Notes under the pieces: model-generated
Database searches by the model: none
Told to the model about the DNA's origin: nothing
Seen by the model: the letters and a program-made list of their open reading frames with translations, nothing else
From: Stenogyne calaminthoides
Lineage: Eukaryota > Streptophyta > Magnoliopsida > Lamiales > Lamiaceae
Reading direction: 5' to 3'
NCBI GenBank assembly: GCA_037126765.1
Contig: JBBCBC010000033.1
Span: 14,646,085 to 14,710,084 of the forward strand
DNA length: 64,000 nt
Position numbers and translations under genes: made by a program
Part shown: piece after piece, positions 10,344 to 22,387 of the stretch
Layout: each line of letters opens with the position of its first letter
Numbering within the stretch: position 1 is the first letter of the stretch

Positions 10344-11523
10344 AACCTTTTTTTTTTTGGGGAATTTTGTGAGATCGGTTCTTTTATGAGTAGATATCAG
10401 CATCTTCAGTTACAATTCATAAACTTTGAATAAGAATTACGAGGCAAATGCTTGTTTTACTTTGTAATTTCTACTAATGCTTTATTTATGAGTTGAATCC
10501 ATGGTTAACACTTAAGAGATGATTTTATTTATTTATTTTGGTTTCACTATTCGATTAACTCAATTTTCAACTCTTCAATTAATTGAGGTAATGACTGATT
10601 ACTACAATTTTCTCAACCCTTCTAATTATCCATTACAAACTATTTTTTCAAGAGTGGGTCTTACGTGAAACCACATATGAAAATAAAGTAATTTAAGCAA
10701 AAATCTTAACAAATGGATTACAACAACAAAACTCGCGGGTCTGCTTGACCCGTATGAAACACGCGGCCTATAAGAATAAATAACGAAAACAGACATCATC
10801 AAGTGTCCGGTTGGTAGATGCCTAAGCCTACTCCTAGAAGGCCGAGAGTTCAAATCCCCCTAGCATCATTCCAAAAAATCTTGCTAATAAAGAAGTTCTT
10901 GAAACATTTAAAATAATATATTTTATAAATAAATATAACACTACCAGAATTTTTAAGAAATATTATTATATTATTACAATTAATAGTTTTCCATTTTCAA
11001 TTACACTTTCAATCATGAACCCTAAACCCTAAATTATGAACCATTCGAGCCGGGTGAACCATGAACCACTTGGCCCGGGTTAAGTCCGGATTGGGTAATA
11101 GAAAAAATTGAAAAAAAGAAAAATTAATTTTTTTTTTAAATTTTAAATAATTAAAATATGAGACAGATGTCAAATTAAGAGGAGTGGAATACGTAACTTT
11201 GGAACAGAGGAATCCGTGCGGGAAAAAGATGAGAGAGAAGCAAAAAGGAGAAGGAGAAAGGAAAAAAGAAAAGCGATCCGAAAAAAACTGTGTATTAAGG
11301 ATCCAGATCCAAATTCTCATGGGTAATCTAAATATGAGTATTTTTATATGTGAAAATTTTCACATAAGACTTTGTCTTTTTTCAATTACTCTCCATACAA
11401 AATATACTCAACTAGTATAGTGCCCACGTGTTATCCGGTTCTTTTATTGAAAAATGAAATATTCCCTTACGTCCAAAATTTTATGGAATATGGTGTGAGA
11501 CATGCTCCCAAATATTTGGTGTG
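10344..11523. other. AT-rich intergenic sequence with tRNA-like remnant
   Basis: No gene recognised. A segment near 10808-10866 has a Pol III B-box-like GAGTTCAAATCCCCC preceded by an A-box-like TTGGTAGATG, as in tRNA-derived SINE remnants. It does not fold as a complete tRNA by eye. Short runs of purine or T follow at 11100-11290. Confidence 0.35.
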
Positions 11524-11528
11524 AGATA

Positions 11529-12680
11529 TGTTGTGTTCGATATAATAAACTCAGGATTAATCGAGCACGTAAGAGCGACACGTGTAATATTCTTTAAAAT
11601 AATCATACCCGGTGGACAAATGTGCTCGCAGTCCGTTGACCAAACAAGTTTGTTCGGCCAGTTCGCCACTTGACGCCCAAAACAAACGTACTCACCACTC
11701 AGGTCAGGAAAGAAGGAATCAGATGAGCTAAGTCAAGAAGGCCACGAACAAATCTGAGGACTCAGGCGGCCAAAATACTCGATATATCTGAAAAGGCTCG
11801 GATATCCCGAGGTTCAATGCTATCTCGCAACTCGATATCCCGAAGGCTCGAGATATCCCGAGGGTCAAGATGCTTCGCAACTCGAGATATCCCGAAAGGC
11901 TCGATATCCCGAGGGTCAAGATGCTTCGCAAACTTAGATATCCCCGAAAAGCTCGATATCCCGAAAGTCGAGATGCTTTCGCAAAGACAACATTACGAAG
12001 ACTCGGGCATCTGGGCGGTCGAGTGCTTGCCACTCAGATATCCCGAAGACCCAGACATCCTGAGGGCTCAGTATGCTCGAGGAGGACAGTATTCCAGCGA
12101 CGAAACGGACATGGTTAAAGGGCGAACAAAGCATCCAACCGAGCAAAAGATTAATTTGGACGACCAAAAGAGTGCCTTACGCATAAGCAAGCTCCAAGAT
12201 CAATCTAGAAGACGGTTGGGAACGCGTGGCAATATCATCCGGATTCTTGCATGACCAAGTCTCCAAATCATGCTTGCAACCCAAAATCATGCTTGTCGGA
12301 GTGCTATAAAATGAAGAAAAAAGAAGAAGAGAAAGGTTCAGAAAAATTTCCCAGAAAGAGTTATACCCACACTTGAGAGGCAAGGAACAGAAAAATTAGA
12401 GTGATCATTTATGCATACTAGAAACCCTAGCACTCAGAGGTTAACTCTCCAAATTATCTTCATCTGTAATGATTCATCTTCATAAGGTGTATCAAACATT
12501 GTACGTGTAAATCTCTCAATACCACATCCTGGCTTGGTATGCCCCCAGAGTAGTCATTTCCTGACGAACTGGGTCAACAAATTCATCTTATTTACAATTT
12601 ATCGCACACGTGCATGTTTTTTTTGTGAGTTGTTACCAAATTAGCCACATAATACTCTCGATAAAAAATGACTCGCGACA
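11529..12680 (+). repeat. 5' LTR of the Tat Gypsy element
   Basis: Starts TGTTGTGTTCG and ends CGCGACA. A TATA box is at 12305-12310 (GCTATAAAAT). A run of roughly 50-bp tandem units occupies about 11778-12030 with the pattern CTCGATATCCCGAAGGCTCG. The matching units in the 3' LTR read CTCAGATATCCTGAAAGGCT, so TCAG and CTGA are systematically changed here. Confidence 0.92.
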
Positions 12681-12700
12681 ATTGGCGCTAGAAGAAGGGT
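12681..12700 (+). promoter_or_regulatory. Primer-binding site of the Gypsy element
   Basis: ATTGGCGCTAGAAGAAGG immediately follows the LTR terminal CA. TTGGCGC... sites next to the 5' LTR are common in plant Tat/Athila-type Gypsy elements, where a tRNA 3' end primes reverse transcription. The exact tRNA is not determined here. Confidence 0.6.
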
Positions 12701-12764
12701 GTTTCACCAAAAAACCAACCCATACACAAACCCTTAGTTAGCCGAGGCAGAAAAAAGAAATAAA

Positions 12765-14323
12765 ATGCCTCAATCTAGGAACACACAAACGGAGAGGTTG
12801 GGACAAAGCCGACCACATGACCGGAAAGAGGCTCAGCGCCAGCCTCACAAATATCAGATAGGGGAGACCATCAATCTTGAGGATATTGCCAATGATCCGG
12901 CGGCCACAACAAAGGCCATCACTTTCTTGTTGCGAGCACAGAAAGAGAGGGCCGAAAAAGAGTTGGCTAAGCTAAAAACTCAAGAAGATGAAGAACGATG
13001 CTCGCGTACACCTGATAGCGAGCAAGTTAAAAAGAAAACTGCGAAGCGGGCGAATAAAAAAGCCGATGATACGTCTGATGACGAACAGCCTCAGGGGTCT
13101 AGACCTTCAGCGTTTGGACGCTTGAGGCTCTCCGCCAAAGACCGAATCGGCAATAATAAGCGACAGGATCCAGGGAAGGAACAACCAATAAACATGCCCG
13201 CACACTCAGGTCTTCATGATCGTCCGCATGCCGAACAAAAATCGGCAGGAACAAAATTGTCTATCCATCATCGATTGGGTAGTCAAGAACAAGCTTGTAA
13301 AGGGGGACTGCCCCATCACGAGCATGACCCACTGGGTCCTCATGATGGGAAACAACCCCGATCCAAGTCTGTCAGTTCCACAAAATTTGCGGAAATGCAG
13401 AAAGCCATCGAGGGATTACAGGCCGACCTGGCCGCGACCAAAGGCCACCCTCGGGCGAGCACAATACCCTGCTCGCCACTATCACCGGCGATCATGGCGG
13501 CGAAATACAAGAAAAGTAAGCGAAACTCGACCACCAAATCCCCATGTTCGATCTTTGGTCCGACCCTCATCTCCATCTCAAAGAAATACTCAGACTTTAT
13601 GATCGCGATGGGGGCCACAGACGCAACGCAGTGCCGATCATTCCCCATGACTTTGGGTGATCGGGCACATAGATGGTTTTCTACTTTGCCCGCTGCGTCT
13701 ATCACATCTTTCGCTCAATTGGGACAACAATTTTTGTCCCACTTTTCATCCATGTGTGCTAGTTTCCAAATACCAAAAACAAAGGTTAGGCGATTTTTTC
13801 CCAACTAAAAGGTGAGTCGGATCGAGCATACATTGAAAGATTTGATAAATGTTTGTATGATGGAGCCCCAGTTGAAGAGGATGCCAAGATCCTCGCGGTG
13901 GTCGGGGGCCTGACTCTAAACACTGACATGTGGAAGGCCATGCATCAAGACTGGCCGAACACATATTCAGAATTCCGAGAACGAGCGGCCAAAATCATAG
14001 CCATGCAAGATTTGCTCGCCCAATCACGATTGGGTCAGGAGCCTACAACTAGAAAAGTTTTTGGGAAGAAAGTGATGAATGAAGGGGGGTACAAATCCCC
14101 AGGCTCTTTCAAACCATTCGAAGAAATAGCAGAAGCAAACGCCCTACGAAGTCTTCTGGGCGTTTCAGCGGAAACAATTTTTAACCAAATTAGAGATCGG
14201 GACATGTTGGATAGGCCGAGAAGAATTATAATGGACAAACATCGGCTCAATGCTTCCAAATATTGTAACTACCACGAGTACATCGGGCACTGTCTGAAGA
14301 AAAGTGTCGCGATTTACTCATAA
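12765..14323 (+). pseudogene. gag: Gypsy gag polyprotein (frameshifted)
   Basis: The first frame (12765-13808) has a long charged N-terminal part with a Lys/Glu-rich coil (AQKERAEKELAKLKTQEDEE), then the Retrotrans_gag capsid core (HRWFSTLPAASITSFAQLGQ). The frame changes near 13800; the capsid continues from 13805 as LKGESDRAYIERFDKC and runs to 14323. It ends with a degenerate knuckle-like block (YCNYHEYIGHC), as in Tat gags. Gag forms the virus-like particle. This copy is broken at the frameshift. Confidence 0.8.
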
Positions 14324-14509
14324 CTTTGGAAGTTATCACGAAGATAATCGTCTTACCTAATTCTTAAAAAAGCCGTGAGAGACTCTCCTAACGTAAAAAA
14401 AGCGAGAAGATCGAAGGGGTAAACGTAAAAAAAAGCAAACAAACGCGTCGACGGTGATCCCGATGAATCACGTAAAAGGTCTGAAATACCCAAAAGAGGG
14501 CCTCCTACT

Positions 14510-15004
14510 GTGGGAAGAGGTCGAGAAAGTCAAGAGATTCACATGATACGTCCTGAATATGGTCCAGTGGGTGGATGTTACCAGGCACCATCATTACCGA
14601 ACAAATGTAAGAAGATGGAGATGCGTGCCATGCAAAGCATTCATCAGGTAAAGGTGGCGAGCACATCAGCTAGCACGCCACCCTCACACCAAATCATGTT
14701 TTCAGACGACGATCTCGACGGTATAATAACTCCCCACAACGACTCCTTAACCATTAGTGCTCATCTCCTCGGGTTGAAGGTGCACCACCTCCTGGTTCAT
14801 ACCGGAGCCTATGCGAACATTTTGTTCGTCAACACCCTTCACCAGATGGAAAAGCAAGTTGGGGACTTGAGCAGTTATATTGAACCGCGTGATCATACCA
14901 TAATGGGTTTTGGGGAGTCTGTAACCCGACCCTACGGTATGATTAGGTTAGGAGTCGAGTTAGAATCAACTCTGAATTCGAGATCCGACGAACTAGAATG
15001 CTAG
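14510..15004 (+). pseudogene. Gypsy aspartic protease, catalytic Asp replaced
   Basis: The fold region around 14700-14960 contains ISAHLLGLKVHHLLVHTGAYANILF, where the canonical LVDTGAS-NIL is expected. The catalytic Asp is His (CAT instead of GAT, 14793-14795 region), so the enzyme should be inactive. The flap-side motif is seen as TIMGFGESVTRPYGMIRLGV. Frames upstream and downstream contain stops. Confidence 0.75.
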
Positions 15005-15539
15005 ATTTTGTAATAGTCGATGCTCCGTCTACTTATAACGGGTTCCTAGGTTGCCCGTTTATTCAGGAATTTAAAGCGGCCTATTCTACGACATTACTCG
15101 TGTTAAATTTCCAACCTGAGATGGAACAATTGGCGTAAAAGGAGATCAGAAGAAAGCTCGAGATTGTTTGCTATCATGTGCACCAGGAAAACAAAATATT
15201 GTTAACATGATGGAGCGAACATGGGAGATCGGTGAGTCAAGTCAACAGGCAAATATGTTACCAACATGTTGGACATATCTTTGGCGAACACAAATTTGAC
15301 GAAACCTGACTCCTCGCCAACAACACGAATCTTGCGAACACACAATCCGGGAAGGCAATTCATGTCCCAGATCTCCCAGATCTAATGAATATTGATCCGC
15401 TAAGCGAGCCAACGGACCTAGAACCTCGCATAGGTTTCGAACCCATGGAGGTTGATGACGAACACCGGGGGTCCATTCAAGATCCTCGGTGGAAACAAAA
15501 AAGAAAATGAGCAACACCTGTCGAACAACTAGAGCCTAT

Positions 15540-16580
15540 AAACATCGAATTTAACATATACGAGTTAGAAGTGTTCATTGGTTCGAATTACCCCGAGCGA
15601 ATTCAAAAAACAATTGCTTATCTTCAAGCAAACTTGGATGTGTTCGCGTGGTCGCACGAGGACATGGTTGGAATTGATCCAAAACATGCATGTCATTCCC
15701 TCAACCTTGATCCAATATAAACTCCGGTTATCCGGAAGCGCGAAAAGTTTAGTCCTAAAAGTATCTTGGCAATGAATAGTGAAATCAAAAAGTTGCTCGA
15801 CAACAAAAAGCGATTCGAGAGGTGAAATGCCCAAGATGGATTAAGAACCCCGTGCTCGTCGCGCAAGTCTAATGGATCTTGGAGGCTATGTATTGATTTC
15901 ACAGATTTAAACAAAGGCGTGTCCGAAAGATAACTTCCGATGCCATATATCGATTATTTGGTCGATAATGTCTGACGAAGCCATGAACTCATGACTTTCA
16001 TGGATGCATTTCACGGTTATCACCAAATACCCATGCATCCGACGATCAAAATAATCTGACGATTCGCAATGAAAAGAATATGTCTTTATTGGCAACACAT
16101 GCCATTCGGATTAAAGAATGCCGGTGCAACATATCAACGTTTGGTGAACAAAATGTTCGACGAACACATCGGCCGAACAATTGAGGTATATATTGATGAT
16201 ACTGTGGTAAAGAGCAAACATAAGGAAGACCACATCACCCACCTCGCACAAATGTTTGATATACTCAGGGAGTATAACATGAAGCTAAATCCGAAGAAAT
16301 GTAGCTTTGGGGTTCACTCAGGAAAATTCCTCGGACATATGGTCAGTCAATGGGGGATCGAAGCGAACCCATCAAAGATTCAAGCCATGCTCGATATGCA
16401 GGCCCCCAGGAGTGTGAAAGAGGTCCAAAAGTTAACCGGACGTTTTGCTTCCGTAAGCCGGTTTATATCACGAACTGGGGACAAATGCAAACCTTTCTTT
16501 GATGCATTAAAGAAGGGAAAATTTCAGTGGACCGAGCATTGCCAAAATGCATTCGAATCATTGAAAAGATTACCTTGCAC
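15540..16580 (+). pseudogene. Gypsy reverse transcriptase
   Basis: The N-terminal part is split among frames around 15540-16060 (LQANLDVFAWSHEDMVGIDP, then VIRKREKFSPK). From 16069 an open stretch holds the RT core: HMPFGLKNAGATYQRLVNKM, the catalytic box YIDDTVVKS with both Asp present, NPKKCSFGV and KFLGHMVSQWGIEANPSKI, typical of Ty3/Gypsy RT. RT copies the element RNA into cDNA. Stops before 16069 inactivate the polyprotein. Confidence 0.88.
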
Positions 16581-16980
16581 ATACTCGATTACCGCCTCTA
16601 AAGCGTCCCAGGCGAACAACTCTATTTGTACCTTGCTGCATCCGAACATGCAATCAGTGTTGTGCTCGTACGGGCAGAAGGGACCACACATTTGCCCATT
16701 TACTATGTAAGCCAAGTGCTTAAAAGCCGTTCGAGCTCCCAGACCTCCAATGGAAAAATTAGCATATGCTCTCGTAATGAGTGTTCAAAAATTGCGACCA
16801 TACTTTTTTCGATCACTTTCGAGGTAATCTTGACCACCTTCCCATTCTTGAAGTCCTCCACCGACCGGATCTTCATGGCGATTACTCAAATGGGCGGTGG
16901 AGTAAGGACAATTTTGCATTACGTTCGCTCCGCGAACAGTGATGAAGGGCCAAGCTATGGCCGATTTCATGGTCGAGTTG
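16580..16980 (+). pseudogene. Gypsy RNase H (first, retroviral-type position)
   Basis: Follows RT through a frame change: LYLAASEHAISVVLVRAEGT, then PIYYVSQVLKS, the usual start of plant Gypsy RNase H. The rest is shifted and includes a decayed tail to about 16980. Confidence 0.65.
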
Positions 16981-16984
16981 ACAT

Positions 16985-17460
16985 ATCCACAAATGCTCAA
17001 AAAAGCTATCGACCAACCATGGCATATGTATTTTGATGGTTCATCAACATGTTCAAGAGCCGGAGCCGGCGTAGTTCTCATCAGCCCAACCAGATAAACA
17101 TTCACAACATCCATCCGTTTTGATTTCCCAGCTACAAATAATGAAGCCGAATATGAAGCTTTGATCGCTGGACTACAGATGGCTATGACAATGGGAATTC
17201 AGAGGCTAATGATTTACAGCGATTCTTAGATAATCGTTTATCAAGTAACAGGCGAGTATGAGGCCCGAGGCGAACAAATGACACAGTATCAGCAACTAGC
17301 AAAAGAGTTGCTCGAGCATTTCGAACAAGTTTTCATAGAACAATTACCACGATTGGGTAATTCGTTCGATGCTTTTTACGCCCGGCAACAACAAGTTGTG
17401 GTCGTCTACAATGCATATTGTGGTCGCTACAACTTGTTCGCCATCGCCTCCGAGTTATGA
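16985..17460 (+). pseudogene. Second, archaeal-type RNase H (aRNH) of Tat lineage
   Basis: A second RNase H follows the first: WHMYFDGSSTCSRAGAGVVL (first catalytic Asp), NNEAEYEALIAGLQMAMTMG (catalytic Glu block) and LMIYSDS (second Asp). Such a dual arrangement is a marker of Tat Gypsy elements. In-frame stops follow at 17096 and 17228, after the domain's conserved residues. Confidence 0.75.
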
Positions 17461-17479
17461 TCGCCCAAGTAACAGTAAA

Positions 17480-18702
17480 CAAGAGACTTGGATGACTCCA
17501 ATCTGAAGTTACTTACAAAAGGGACTTCTCCCGAAAATAAGGCACAAGCTACTATTTCGGATTATAATCGCCGTTATACTATCATAGACGAGCATTTGTA
17601 CAAAAGAAGCTTCTCACTTCCACTATTGAAGTGTTTTACTCTGAAGAGGGTCGATACTTCGAACAAATCCACGATGGAGTATCACGGAAATCATACAGCG
17701 TGGGCTCATCCCGCACATAAAATAATCGAACAAGGTTATTCTTGTGAACCCTAAAAGATTCGCCACAGATGCTCGCTGGCAAGGCCACAAGTGCCAGTAC
17801 ATGCCCCACTTATTCATAGCCCACCAAGAATTAGTGTCGTCCCTATAGCCCATGGCCATTTGCTAAATGGGGATCGATTTGATCGGCCCATTTCCTCTTG
17901 CACGTCGGGAGTAAAATTTGTTGTGGTTCTTGGTTGATTACTATACTAAATGGGCAGAAGGCGAGGCCATTGTCAAAATCACCGAACAAAGAATGTGGAA
18001 CTTTGTTTGGAAAAATATCATTTGTCGATTTGGGCTTCCCCAATCATTAGTAACTGATAACGGCAAACAGTTCGATGGAAGTGAATTGAATGAAATTGTG
18101 CTCATTTGGGGCATAAAAAAGCATTACTCAACTCCGTATTATCCCCAGTCAAACGGACAAGTTGAAGCCGTTAATAAAATTATCAAGCATACCCTCAAGT
18201 TTAGACTTGATAATTCCAAGGGGGGTGGATGGGCTGAAGAGTTGCCTGAAATATTATGGGCTTATCGAACAACTTTCAGAACATCAACTGCGGAGACCCT
18301 TTTGCCTTGGCATTTGGTGCGGAAGCTGTTATACCCGCATAAATCAAGATTCCAAGTCATCAAACAATGACTTTTGGAGAGCACATTAATGACCAGGCGC
18401 TCGCCCTGAGTGCAGACCTGTTGGAAGAAAGAAGGACGGAGGCTGATTTCAAGAATGCCATGTACAAAAAGAGATCAGAGAAGTTCTACAACTCCAAAGT
18501 CCGAACACGCAGGTTCAATGTGGGCGAGCTGGGTTTAAGGCGAGCAACGGGGGTATCAAGTGGTGTGTTCGGCCGAGCATGGGAAGGTCCGTTCAGAGTT
18601 ACAGAACGTTTGCTAAATGGGGCCTATGATTTGGAAGACATGAATGGAGTCCCATTGACCTACTCGTGGAATGCGTCAAATTTGAAAAAATATTATCAAT
18701 AA
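17480..18702 (+). pseudogene. Gypsy integrase
   Basis: A zinc-binding N-terminal remnant lies around 17640-17820 (GNHTAWAHPAHKIIEQGYSC). The catalytic core follows from 17918 with the DDE residues: LVDYYTKWAE, SLVTDNGKQFDG and YYPQSNGQVEAVN. The C-terminal part continues in another frame from 18367 (LGLRRATG, FGRAWEGPFRVTERLLNGAY) to the stop at 18702 after NASNLKKYYQ. Integrase inserts the cDNA. Frame changes near 17760 and 18365 break it. Confidence 0.85.
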
Positions 18703-18712
18703 TTGCGAAGAT

Positions 18713-18965
18713 AGTCGGCCGAACAAAGCTGTCCACACAGCTGAGACAAGCATAGTCGGACGAACAAAGTCATCCACACAATTTGAAGCGAAACATCGTC
18801 GGCCGAACAAAGTCAGTCCACACAAATTTGAAGCGAGCATAGTCGGCCGAACAAAGCTGTCCACACAGCTGAGACAAGCATAGTTGGCCGAACATAATTG
18901 CCGATGTAGCTGAAACGAACACAAGTGGCCGAACATAATCAGTCGTTCAGTTAAAACGAGTAGGA
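18713..18965 (+). repeat. Tandem repeat after Gypsy pol (six ~42-bp units)
   Basis: Units begin AGTCGGCCGAACAAAG and contain TCCACACA...GAAGCGA or CAGCTGAGACAAGCAT. Two units (first and fourth) are nearly identical. The array starts right behind the pol stop codon. Confidence 0.8.
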
Positions 18966-20650
18966 CAATCCTGAAAGAAGAATACATTATGTTCGACACA
19001 TATCTTCAGGAAATAAATGCTGGCCAACACTATCGATAGACAGAAGATACGTGTCAGAACGAGTTGTCAACAAAAGATACGTATCAGAACGAGTTGACAA
19101 GTGGTGGCAACCAAGTAGGGATGAGTCAATCTTTGAGCAAGAGCTGTCAAAAAGCTGAACATATGTCAAAAGGGGGAGCAAAAGTAAGAGAGCTAGCACC
19201 AGCTAGCTATGCCAGCACTAGCTTGGGATAGTTCTATAAATAGGGGCTATACTGATAGCTGAGAAAAGCAGAGAAAAAAAAGATGAAGAAGAAAAAAGGA
19301 AAAATACTACGGTTCTCAGAAGAAAATTGGTTTAGTATGGCCCCAGACGTAGAAGAATCTAGCTCTCGATTCAGCAATCATTCAGCTGAATCGAGCATCT
19401 GGCCCGGTACGAGATTTATACCCCATATGACATTACGAGCACAGATTGAAGCTCGTTCTTGACTCAAGATGCTCGTGAGTTATGGTTGCCACTCCGCGTT
19501 ACTCCTTTGCTTATGCGATAGTAAATCACTAGTCCCCCATGCATCCCCAAAATCTCCTCCGAAGGGGGATGTCATAGTGTCCGCTCAAAAGCAATATCGG
19601 ACCCGATGTAGGCATCTACCGTAGGGATGGAATGGTGCGAAATGAAAAATTTTTGCTCGCACCTACTTTAAGCGGCGCAGAATCTGCGCGCCACATGCTC
19701 ATGCCCGACCGCCCCCGTAATCACGGCTTGTCCGGAGGGACGAAAAGCTTATCTTTCTTTCTTTGAGCATGTTACTAAGGAAAAAAGGTAGACGAGGATG
19801 ATGTGCCACATCCTTGTCAACATTAATTCCGCAGACAAGGTGAGGCCAGTTCGGGTCTACTCAAGACAAGGTTAAAATTCAAGACCTTAGTCTGATATCT
19901 ATAGTTGTGTAATAGATAGTCTTCTTTAGATGTGAAGGTTGTAATAGAATACAAAGTGTTGCAAAAAGAAAAAAATGTATGTACTTTTGTTCGCTAAGAT
20001 TTTCTAGTTCAAGCCTATTTGAGGTCGCACCTAAGCCGGACGGCCCGAACAAAGACGAACGAGCCCAAGTTTATGTTCACCTGACGAACGAGCTCATACT
20101 CTGATTCACGCAGCAAAAAGCGAGTAATGGGTACGCAGTCACAAAAGACGACTCGTACTTACAGATAATACAGAAGCCTTGCCCCGGGTGATGAAGTCTT
20201 GGGTCACAGCCTAAATAAGACGGCCCTAGTACGAAGTGATCGCACCTAAATAAGACGATCGCGAACCAAGAAAGGGGGGGGTTCATAAAGTAACCCATCT
20301 GGTCGCACCTAAATAAGACGATCAACCGAGACAATCAAAACCGAAAAAAGTCAGGAGCGGGCATAGGCAAACCCAATGTTCGAATTCATTCAGAAGAAAA
20401 GGGGCAAAAACTAGAAGGCAACAAAGCGAACACAAAGCAACAAAGCAAACATCAAGCAACACAAGTATCAATCATTTATCAACAACCGCATTCATCCTCA
20501 ACAACAATCAGGTTAGAGGAGATAGTTCGATATGTAATTCATCCATTCAGTTGTAAAAGTTTTCGAACAAAAAGAAGAAGTCAGCAAAAAATTACAAGTA
20601 TTGAAGACATTGTTCGAACAAAAGGTGAAGAAGACAAAAAATTTTCGACA
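18966..20650 (+). other. Untranslated region of the Gypsy element with internal TATA box
   Basis: No coding sequence recognised. A 33-bp direct duplication (AGATACGTGTCAGAACGAGT) lies at about 19036-19100, and a purine tract AAAAGGGGGAGCAAAAG near 19169. A perfect TATAAATA is at 19235-19242, followed by an A-rich leader. Short repeats CACCTAAATAAGACGATC occur at 20200-20330. It may hide an old nested LTR or a sense-strand internal promoter. Confidence 0.45.
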
Positions 20651-20659
20651 AAACAAAAA

Positions 20660-22387
20660 TAACATCAAGGAGCAAATTCATAATTGGGGGTGGACGGAAG
20701 AGAAATGTCGAACAAATCGTGCTCAAATTTCTCAAAGAATAACTCCTTCAAGATGGCCAAAAGCCAAATGCTCACTAGAAGGTACATTACGCTTTCGGTC
20801 CACAGAGGTCCCTTTTGTTCGGCTGCGCGTCGATCGGTCCCGAACTTCGGTTTGGAGATTTTGGCGGCGAAACCACCAAGATTCACGTCCGAAAGCCATC
20901 TTTCTCATCCGAATAGGATCATCAACTTTGATCCCTTCAGGAAGAATGGAGAAATCACACAGATCGTTCAAATCTGACATTGGAAGGTTGCGATCCGGTG
21001 GGTTGTCGATCGTGTCTTCTTTGAAACTTGATATAAGAGGGCAATTTGTTCGCCATTAAGTGCATGGCGAAACGGACCCGGATAAAGATCGGCGAAAGGC
21101 ACAAATATAGGAGAAGTTGGAAATGGAATCAACATACTCTTCATTATGCGACTTTGAATTTTCGAGACCCAAGCCGGTGTTGGTCTCCTCGGCAATGATG
21201 AGCCGTTGGCGAGCACGACCCTCTCACTTTCCATGGCCTCGACGCCAAATTTCGGAGTTCTGAAGCTCAACATTCATCTCTTCTTGAGCTCTTCAGATCT
21301 TGACCACCTCCTCCCCGAGTGATTCAAGATTACCTCCTTCGTCTGGCGAGCATCCTCCCGAGCCAAGCGAGCATTTTCCCGACCGCGAACATTTTCCCGA
21401 GCCTTGCATCCATCCTCCTTCCGCTGACGAGCCTCGGCTTGTCTTGGGGATGCTTGATCTGAGCCACCTCGGTTCATCCCGAGTCTGTTCGGCTCGCCCA
21501 CCTTTTCTTGAAGTTCTGATCAAAAGCCAAGTAGTTGGCATGGAGGTTGGCGGATCGAGCATAGGCTTTCTCAAACGACCATAGATTGGACTGAAGTGCA
21601 TCCCAGACGCATATTTTCGAGGAGTGGAACCCGTAGTGGACTCTTCCAAATCGGTAGTCCATGTTCGAACGAGAGTCCGGCAAGCTTTTGAACATGCTCG
21701 GAATGCCCTAACCTTGCGAACACTTTCGGCGGCCAGTAGTTTTTGATTGGGCATCAAGGGAGCCAACTGCTCAACCTACACATACACCCGAGCAAACAAT
21801 ATGAAAAAAACGAACATAATTAATCAAAGCGAAGCAAAGGCGAACAAAATGTACATATTCACACGAGCCGGATCCCATCCCAAGAATGATCTATCCTCAG
21901 GGGACCGAAGCTCAGGATTCAACGGAGTCCATGATCGGGGTCCAACAGGAGGTGGAGAAGATGTGCCAACCTCCATTTCAACAATTTTTTAAACCGACCG
22001 ACCACGGAGGCGACCGCTCTGATCGCCTCGGCAGTAGGGGTCCGAGTCACCCTAACGGCCTCAGTGCTCGTCTGAGCTTGTTCGCTCGGGGTGCTCGTTC
22101 GAGTTTGTTCGCTCGGCCCCTGCTCGGCGATTTCCATCCTTGGCCTCTTCGGCGACGGAGCATGCTCGCTATTTCCCTGCCGCCGACCGGTTGGGATTTT
22201 GTGGTCGGCTTGATTCCCCAGACCGGATCAAGGATGCTCCACTAGCCTCTTGCTCTGCTTTCGCCTCTCCTCTTTTGTTAAATTTTAGCCTCCCGCCACT
22301 TAATATGAGCAAGCTCCTGTGGCCTTTTTCTCCGAGCCATCTTAGTATGTTCGGATGTACTCACAACAACGGTCACATCGGGGAAAG
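20660..22387 (-). pseudogene. Downstream exons of antisense gene (coiled-coil part)
   Basis: On the minus strand, exon 3 of the antisense gene starts at 22387 after a TTTATAG acceptor and reads AFPDVTVVVSTSEHTKMARR, then stops at TAA. Below it, fragments at 21919-22137, 21474-21766, 21274-21501 and 20732-21273 give a charged coiled-coil protein (ARENVRGRENARLAREDARQ) in shifting frames. This matches the usual layout of Transposase_28-type ORFs, with an N-terminal domain and a coiled C-terminal half. It is decayed. Confidence 0.5.

Noticed and set aside
10808..10866. Possible tRNA gene
   Set aside because: B-box-like sequence is present, but no cloverleaf or acceptor stem could be formed by eye; kept only as a possible SINE remnant.
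11017..11032. ACCCTAAACCCTAAA, telomere-like
   Set aside because: Only two units; far too short for an interstitial telomere array.
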